In this document: piece after piece, positions 6,889-10,990 of the stretch
Position numbering within the stretch: position 1 is the first letter of the stretch
How the letters are laid out: each line of letters begins with the position of its first letter
Assembly: GCA_902795675.1 (NCBI GenBank)
Contig: CADBLZ010000051.1
Coordinates: forward strand, 1-13,421
Direction of reading: 5' to 3'
Source of the DNA: an uncultured Erysipelotrichaceae bacterium
GTDB lineage: Bacteria > Bacillota_I > Bacilli_A > RF39 > UBA660
DNA length: 13,421 nt
The notes under the pieces: generated by a model
What the model was told of the DNA's origin: nothing
Database searches by the model: none
What the model saw: the letters and a program-made list of their open reading frames with translations, nothing else
Position numbers and translations under genes: made by a program

Positions 6889-7147
6889 GAATTATCAAGA
6901 TAATCACGATAAAAATAACAATACAAGCAATTACGATGTTGCCAATTGCTTTATCGTTTAGATGTTTCATTGAATCATTATTAGATTCTCTTTTATATAG
7001 ATCTGTATGTTGATTACGATATTCGTTCCATTTAGGGTCAAGAATTCTTTTCATTTCTTTTTGTTGACTTACAGGAACCATTTTACCGCAGTTTGGGCAA
7101 ACACCACCTTTTGTAGGTAAAGCTGCACCACAATACTTACAATTCAT
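6872..7147 (-). CDS. Small zinc-ribbon protein with a C-terminal membrane segment
   Basis: The 91-residue product begins MNCKYCGAALPTKGGVCPNCGK: two CxxC pairs (C3/C6 and C17/C20) form a typical zinc ribbon. A charged linker follows (about residues 25-66), then a hydrophobic segment (about 68-88, IGNIVIACIVIFIVIILIILA) and a short NHK end. The likely topology is a tail-anchored protein with the zinc ribbon in the cytoplasm. The ATG at 7147 is chosen over the GTG at 7156, since that GTG lies within the Shine-Dalgarno AGAGGTG. The gene follows trmL by about 30 bases and looks co-transcribed with it. Many Firmicutes carry such zinc-ribbon membrane proteins of unknown role, and the function here is not known. 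Confidence 0.8.
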   Translation of the reverse strand: MNCKYCGAALPTKGGVCPNCGKMVPVSQQKEMKRILDPKWNEYRNQHTDLYKRESNNDSMKHLNDKAIGNIVIACIVIFIVIILIILANHK

Positions 7148-7177
7148 AAATAACACCTCTATAATTATATTTTATCA

Positions 7178-7714
7178 TTATTCTTCATTATAATCTTCTA
7201 TAAATTGATCACCTTTATGACCACTGTCATCTGGTTCACTACGTAATAAGTCATTGTAATCTTGTTGTCTTAAAGCTTCATAAGTCATGATAGCTACAGT
7301 ATTAGATAAGTTGAGTGCTCTAACATTATCAGTCATTGGCATACGCATACATTTATCTAAATGAGGTTTTAAGATACTTCTTGGAATACCAGTTGATTCT
7401 TTACCAAAGACAAAGTAATAGTTCTTTTTATTATCACTATAATCAAAGGATGTATGTGGTTTATGACCATAACGAGTTAAGAAAAAGAATTCTCCTTTAT
7501 CTTTGTTTTGATTATAAAAGTCATCCCAGTTTTCATATACATGGTAAATACATTTATCAATGTAATTAACTCCACTTCTTTTTATATATTTTTCGTCTAA
7601 ACTAAAACCTAATGGTTTAATTAAGTGAAGTTCACTATTAGTAGCTACGCATGTTCTCATTATGTTACCAGTATTACCTGGTATTTCTGGTTCAAATAAT
7701 ACAATATTTATCAT
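7178..7714 (-). CDS. trmL: tRNA (cytidine(34)-2'-O)-methyltransferase, SPOUT family
   Basis: TrmL/CspR methylates the 2'-O of the wobble nucleotide of leucine tRNAs using S-adenosylmethionine. The 178-residue product starts INIVLFEPEIPGNTGNIMRTC, the family's N-terminal signature with the conserved Asn and Arg. It carries the SPOUT knot motifs FGKESTGIP (103-111) and MPMTDNVRALNLSNTVAI (125-142), which form the cofactor-binding trefoil knot. The family is usually about 155-160 residues. Here a charged tail of about 25 residues (NDLLRSEPDDSGHKGDQFIEDYNEE) extends the end. A perfect AGGAGG site precedes the ATG. An intrinsic terminator for the upstream gene lies immediately before that site. 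Confidence 0.93.
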   Translation of the reverse strand: MINIVLFEPEIPGNTGNIMRTCVATNSELHLIKPLGFSLDEKYIKRSGVNYIDKCIYHVYENWDDFYNQNKDKGEFFFLTRYGHKPHTSFDYSDNKKNYYFVFGKESTGIPRSILKPHLDKCMRMPMTDNVRALNLSNTVAIMTYEALRQQDYNDLLRSEPDDSGHKGDQFIEDYNEE

Positions 7715-7730
7715 GTTTTTCCTCCTAAAG

Positions 7731-7752
7731 AAAAAAGGACCATTGGTCCTTT
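7731..7752 (-). terminator. Intrinsic terminator after the thioredoxin-fold gene
   Basis: An 8-bp stem AAAGGACC / GGTCCTTT with a 3-base loop (7734-7752) is followed by a six-T tract on the minus strand. It overlaps the stop codon of the gene before it and ends only a few bases before the trmL ribosome-binding site. Confidence 0.85.
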
Positions 7753-8296
7753 ACTTAGTTATTTTATTTACATCAAGTAACTTTTGAAAGTCGCCAGAAT
7801 TCATTATATTCTTATCTGAACGAACTATCAAGTCTTTTAATTCTCCGTTTTCGTAATAAAGTATTGTTGGAACACTCTCTACTTTCTTTTTACTATCTGT
7901 AAGACCAAGTTTTTCATTAATTGTATCAATGTAATTATCTTTGTCTTTCATGTCAGTAACATTTAAGAAATAGAAAGAAGAACTTAAGTTATATTTTGTA
8001 ATAACTTTCTTTAGATCTTTTTCCATATTATATATATCTTCGTCGCCAGTATAACTTACATAAATAAAGTATGAATTACCAGCTTCACTAAGAACACTAT
8101 CTATTTCATCTAGTGAATTAAATGTATTTGTTATAATATCGTTTTTAGTTAAGTAAGATTGTGATACTTTATTCTCTTTAATAACTTTATACCAAGCAAA
8201 ACCATACCATGTTGCAGCGATTATAAGTGCTATTATTAGAATTGCAATTACATAATTCCTTGCAGGAATAAAACTTTCGTTTTTCTTTATTGCCAT
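7751..8296 (-). CDS. Membrane-anchored thioredoxin-fold protein lacking the CxxC active site
   Basis: The 181-residue product has a short basic N-terminus, one membrane segment (about residues 15-37, YVIAILIIALIIAATWYGFAW), then a soluble domain that should lie outside the cell. That domain reads like a thioredoxin fold: SYFIYVSYTGDEDIYNMEKDL (75-95) occupies the place of the usual WCGPC strand-helix, and SVPTILYYENGELKDLI (141-157) has the cis-proline (P143) and its following strand. The CxxC position reads TGDE and the whole protein has no cysteine, so it cannot act as a disulfide oxidoreductase. A binding or chaperone role is possible; function unknown. The ATG at 8296 is preferred to the ATG at 8305 because the GGAAGG site ends one base before the latter. 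Confidence 0.75.
   Translation of the reverse strand: MAIKKNESFIPARNYVIAILIIALIIAATWYGFAWYKVIKENKVSQSYLTKNDIITNTFNSLDEIDSVLSEAGNSYFIYVSYTGDEDIYNMEKDLKKVITKYNLSSSFYFLNVTDMKDKDNYIDTINEKLGLTDSKKKVESVPTILYYENGELKDLIVRSDKNIMNSGDFQKLLDVNKITK
7803..7831 (-). promoter_or_regulatory. Possible internal promoter ahead of trmL
   Basis: Near the 3' end of the thioredoxin-fold gene the minus strand shows TTGATA (7826-7831), a 17-base spacer and a perfect TATAAT (7803-7808). It points at trmL, about 80 bases away. A transcript starting here would pass the terminator at 7731-7752. It lies in coding sequence and AT-rich DNA, so chance is a real alternative. Confidence 0.4.
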
Positions 8297-8319
8297 AACT
8301 CTCATACCTTCCCATACTT

Positions 8320-8349
8320 ATTGTAACATAATTGTTTTTAGAGTGTAAA
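8320..8349 (-). promoter_or_regulatory. Promoter of the thioredoxin-fold gene
   Basis: The minus strand has -35 TTTACA (8344-8349), an 18-base spacer and -10 TACAAT (8320-8325), with an extended -10 TG (TGT before the hexamer). The start codon at 8296 follows closely, with GGAAGG between. Confidence 0.65.
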
Positions 8350-8371
8350 GGTTTTAAGATTTCACTTTACA
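8344..8371. repeat. Inverted repeat TGTAAAG-N14-CTTTACA, possible operator
   Basis: Two perfect 7-base half-sites (8344-8350 and 8365-8371) face each other with centres 21 bases apart, two turns of DNA. One half-site covers the -35 element of the thioredoxin-fold gene. This geometry suits a dimeric repressor, but no regulator is identified. Confidence 0.35.
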
Positions 8372-8377
8372 TTAAAT

Positions 8378-8400
8378 AAAAAAAGACCCGAAGGTCTTTA
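8378..8400 (-). terminator. Intrinsic terminator of the sortase-substrate gene, UUCG loop
   Basis: A 7-bp stem AAAGACC / GGTCTTT closed by a TTCG tetraloop on the minus strand (8382-8399) is followed by a T7 tract. It begins 5 bases after the stop codon and separates the surface-protein gene from the thioredoxin-fold gene. Confidence 0.93.
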
Positions 8401-8404
8401 TTTA

Positions 8405-9175
8405 TTAAACTCTATAGAATTTATTACGTTTTTTAGCAATTGCGATAGCAGCGATAGCAATTAATGCACCAGCAACTAATACAATATATGAAACGAAGCT
8501 TCCTGTTGGAGGATTTGGAGTACCTTCAACTCTTAAGTTGATTTCATCACAAACTGTTCCAGTTCCTGCTAACATTCCGTATGCAGTAGAGTTTGCAGCA
8601 GCTTGAGCACTAATACATAATTTACCACACTTTTCAATGCTTGAATTAGAATTAGCTAAGTCATCAGATAAAGCAACAGTGAAGTCTGCTAAAATTGTAT
8701 ATCCTGTGTTACCTTTTGTTGCAGCAGGAGCAGAAGCTTGCATAGTTGAATCGTAATCTTTTTTGATTGCATTTTCAGTTGTTTTAGAAATAAAACCATA
8801 ACATGCATAAATACCAGGATTACTAATTGTAACACCACCAGCACTTAAACCAACTGCTTTAGCATCACATTTGTAATCAGTATTACCAACTTTAGCACCA
8901 TCAATAGCAACACCAGTTGGAGCTACAGTAGTTGAGTTACCAGAGTTAGTACCAACGATTTTTAAATCTTCTACAACAGTAGTAGCAATTACACCATGAA
9001 GTGTTTCATTATTTTCTAATAAAGCAATTAAATAACAATGTCCGTTTGTACCAATTTCAAGTTCCCCATCACAAACTACTCTGTAATTACTAATGGCTTT
9101 AACTTGTCCTAAACCAACGATAGCAAAAGCTACAAATGCTAGAACCATGCTCATTATTACTTTCTTTAATTTCAT
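8405..9175 (-). CDS. Secreted cysteine-containing surface protein with NPPTG sortase signal
   Basis: The 256-residue product has an N-terminal signal peptide: basic MKLKK, hydrophobic core VIMSMVLAFVAFAIVGL, probable cleavage after VKA at residue 27. It ends in a cell-wall sorting signal: NPPTG (221-225), a hydrophobic helix (about 228-247) and a basic tail KKRNKFYRV. The mature part is rich in Ala, Gly, Thr, Asn and Ser and has seven cysteines (35, 47, 103, 125, 183, 187, 209), so disulfides are possible after export. NPPTG fits the (S/N)PxTG type used by some class B sortases, and a class B sortase gene lies divergently 121 bases away. It is probably the cognate substrate. The mature domain is not recognised. 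The ATG has an AAAAGGAG site at good spacing. Confidence 0.85.
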   Translation of the reverse strand: MKLKKVIMSMVLAFVAFAIVGLGQVKAISNYRVVCDGELEIGTNGHCYLIALLENNETLHGVIATTVVEDLKIVGTNSGNSTTVAPTGVAIDGAKVGNTDYKCDAKAVGLSAGGVTISNPGIYACYGFISKTTENAIKKDYDSTMQASAPAATKGNTGYTILADFTVALSDDLANSNSSIEKCGKLCISAQAAANSTAYGMLAGTGTVCDEINLRVEGTPNPPTGSFVSYIVLVAGALIAIAAIAIAKKRNKFYRV

Positions 9176-9208
9176 AAACTCAGTCTCCTTTTCTATTTTT
9201 CTAAGATA

Positions 9209-9217
9209 ATTATAGCA
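9209..9217 (-). promoter_or_regulatory. Extended -10 promoter of the surface-protein gene
   Basis: The minus strand reads TGCTATAAT, a perfect -10 hexamer with the extended TG. No good -35 lies 17 bases upstream (ATACAC at best), so the promoter would rely on the extended element. The start codon is about 35 bases further on. Confidence 0.65.
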
Positions 9218-9263
9218 TGTTTTTACAACGTGTGTATTTTTTTTTATTTTATTTTACATTTTA

Positions 9264-9272
9264 TGGTATTAT
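9264..9272 (+). promoter_or_regulatory. Extended -10 promoter of the sortase gene
   Basis: The plus strand reads TGGTATTAT, a one-mismatch -10 hexamer with the extended TG. The -35 region is only a T-rich tract. Distance to the coding start is about 25-30 bases. It is divergent from the surface-protein promoter with about 45 bases between the two -10 elements, so a shared regulator could act on both. Confidence 0.55.
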
Positions 9273-9296
9273 TATATAAGAAGATAGAATGAGAAG

Positions 9297-10919
9297 GTGA
9301 TTATTATTAAAAAGATAACTGTATGTATTAAAGATAATAACCTTCTTTTTAAGTATCGTATTAATAAACCGGTTGAACCAAATCTTTTAAATACTAACGT
9401 TATTAGTAATGAGGAACTAATATTTAGTGATGACTATATCTTAGCTAATAGTAAGATTGTTAGTTTATTCTTAAATGATCTAGTTAAAGAAAGAAATATT
9501 AGTGTTGTTACTATTTCTAATAACGAACTTGCTTTATTAATACTTCCTTTATTAAAAAGAATTAGTAGTATTAATTCACTAGTTTTAAGTGATGATGATA
9601 ATTTAATCTATTCATTATGTGAATTAATTACTAAGAACGGTAATATTAAATTCTTAGATTGTTATGAGATTCCTACTTTTATGATTGATTACTTAGATAA
9701 GTATGATATTAAAGTAAGTGCTCGTAATGAAGTTTTATTTACTAGTAAGTTTATGCAAGAGAATAACTTAGATTCTATTTCAAAGATTTATTATAAAGGT
9801 TCACTTAGAATAAGTGATATGAATAACGATGATTTAGAAGACTTCAAAGCTTTCATGGCTATTAATAAGTATTTAAGAGTTATTCATTTAGAAAAATATG
9901 ATAAAGAATTATTAAATAATCTATGTGCTATTCTTAAAAGATATGGTAAGAAGAAAAAGATTGTAGTACAAATACATGATGATATTAATAATCCTGATTT
10001 AATAAGAGAACTTAGAGTATTAAATGATTCTTTAAAGAAAAAATATAAGATTAAGTTAAATCTTAAATATTCAAAAGATTATTTAGAGAAGAATTATATT
10101 AAACAAGTAGTTCTTACTACCCTAACAACATGTGCGATTGTAATACTTTTAATCGTTGGTGTTAGTTTAGGTTATGTTTTATATAATAATTATGTTTCTG
10201 AACAGAATGTAGAACGTATTAAAGCTGATATTGAAGAAAAATTAAAAGAAGTTGAAGATGAACCAATTGAGGTTGATCCAACTGATCCATATAGAATTAA
10301 TCCAACATATAAGAAATTAATGGAAATTAATGATGAAACTGTTGGTTGGTTAAAAGTTAATGGTACTAATATTGATTATCCATTAGTACAAACAACTGAT
10401 AATGCTTATTATTTAAATAATAACTATTATAAAGAAGCTGACTTTAATGGTTGGGTATTTATGGATTACCGTAATAACATTAAAGAGTTAGATAAGAATA
10501 CAATTATTTATGGTCATAATAGATATGATAGTGGTGTTATGTTTGGTACACTACAAAATGTAAGAAAAGCTAGCTGGCGTGAAAATACAGATAATTTATA
10601 TATTACATTTAATACATTATATGGTGACTTTAAATGGAAAGTATTTGCTTACTATGAAATAAATGTTACAAATGATTATTTACAAATGTCATTTGACGAT
10701 GATGAAGAGTTTATGGAGTTTGTTAACATGTTAAAGAATAGAAGTTATGCTAATCTTAATACTGAAGTTAGACCTGAAGATAAGATACTTACTCTATCTA
10801 CTTGTTTAGATAACAATAAACGTTTAGTAGTTCATGCTGTTTTAATTAAAGATGAACCTGTTGAACCTGAAGTAGTAAATGAGGAAGTCAGTAATCCAGA
10901 AGAAGTAAAAGATGAATAA
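9297..10919 (+). CDS. Class B sortase with a large N-terminal cytoplasmic domain
   Basis: The C-terminal part (about 330-520) is a class B sortase, a membrane cysteine transpeptidase that attaches secreted proteins to the cell surface. It has WLKVNGTNIDYPLVQTTDN, the catalytic histidine in IIYGHNRYDSGVMFG (H407), the catalytic cysteine in ILTLSTC (C503) and the arginine in RLVVHAVL (R509). One membrane segment lies at about 270-297, preceded by Lys-rich sequence, giving an inside N-terminus and an outside catalytic domain. Before it are about 268 residues of soluble sequence with alternating predicted strands and helices that I do not recognise. Usual class B sortases are about 220-260 residues with almost nothing inside. 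An acidic tail of about 20 residues ends the protein. The start is uncertain: the GTG at 9297 sits inside a strong Shine-Dalgarno sequence. Confidence 0.88.
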   Translation: MIIIKKITVCIKDNNLLFKYRINKPVEPNLLNTNVISNEELIFSDDYILANSKIVSLFLNDLVKERNISVVTISNNELALLILPLLKRISSINSLVLSDDDNLIYSLCELITKNGNIKFLDCYEIPTFMIDYLDKYDIKVSARNEVLFTSKFMQENNLDSISKIYYKGSLRISDMNNDDLEDFKAFMAINKYLRVIHLEKYDKELLNNLCAILKRYGKKKKIVVQIHDDINNPDLIRELRVLNDSLKKKYKIKLNLKYSKDYLEKNYIKQVVLTTLTTCAIVILLIVGVSLGYVLYNNYVSEQNVERIKADIEEKLKEVEDEPIEVDPTDPYRINPTYKKLMEINDETVGWLKVNGTNIDYPLVQTTDNAYYLNNNYYKEADFNGWVFMDYRNNIKELDKNTIIYGHNRYDSGVMFGTLQNVRKASWRENTDNLYITFNTLYGDFKWKVFAYYEINVTNDYLQMSFDDDEEFMEFVNMLKNRSYANLNTEVRPEDKILTLSTCLDNNKRLVVHAVLIKDEPVEPEVVNEEVSNPEEVKDE

Positions 10920-10938
10920 TACTTATTCATCTTTTTTT
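10908..10938 (+). terminator. Intrinsic terminator of the sortase gene
   Basis: A 9-bp stem GATGAATAA / TTATTCATC with a 3-base loop (10911-10931), extendable by AAA/TTT, is followed by T7. The sortase stop codon TAA (10917-10919) is inside the left arm. Confidence 0.9.
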
Positions 10939-10959
10939 ATTTAAGGATTAGCGTATTAA

Positions 10960-10968
10960 TGGTATAAT
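10960..10968 (+). promoter_or_regulatory. Extended -10 promoter of the giant reading frame
   Basis: The plus strand reads TGGTATAAT, a perfect -10 with the extended TG. The -35 position 17 bases upstream (TTTAAG, 10940-10945) is weak. The start codon follows after about 22 bases, with AAGAGGA as ribosome-binding site. Confidence 0.7.
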
Positions 10969-10990
10969 AATTAAAAGAATAAGAGGAATT

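Noticed and set aside
7157..7177. A TATAAT between trmL and the zinc-ribbon gene
   Set aside because: A transcript from it would start within the ribosome-binding site, and no -35 is present at 17 bases.
7336..7569. Plus-strand open frame of 77 codons opposite trmL
   Set aside because: It lies entirely opposite the SPOUT domain of trmL and has no start site of its own.
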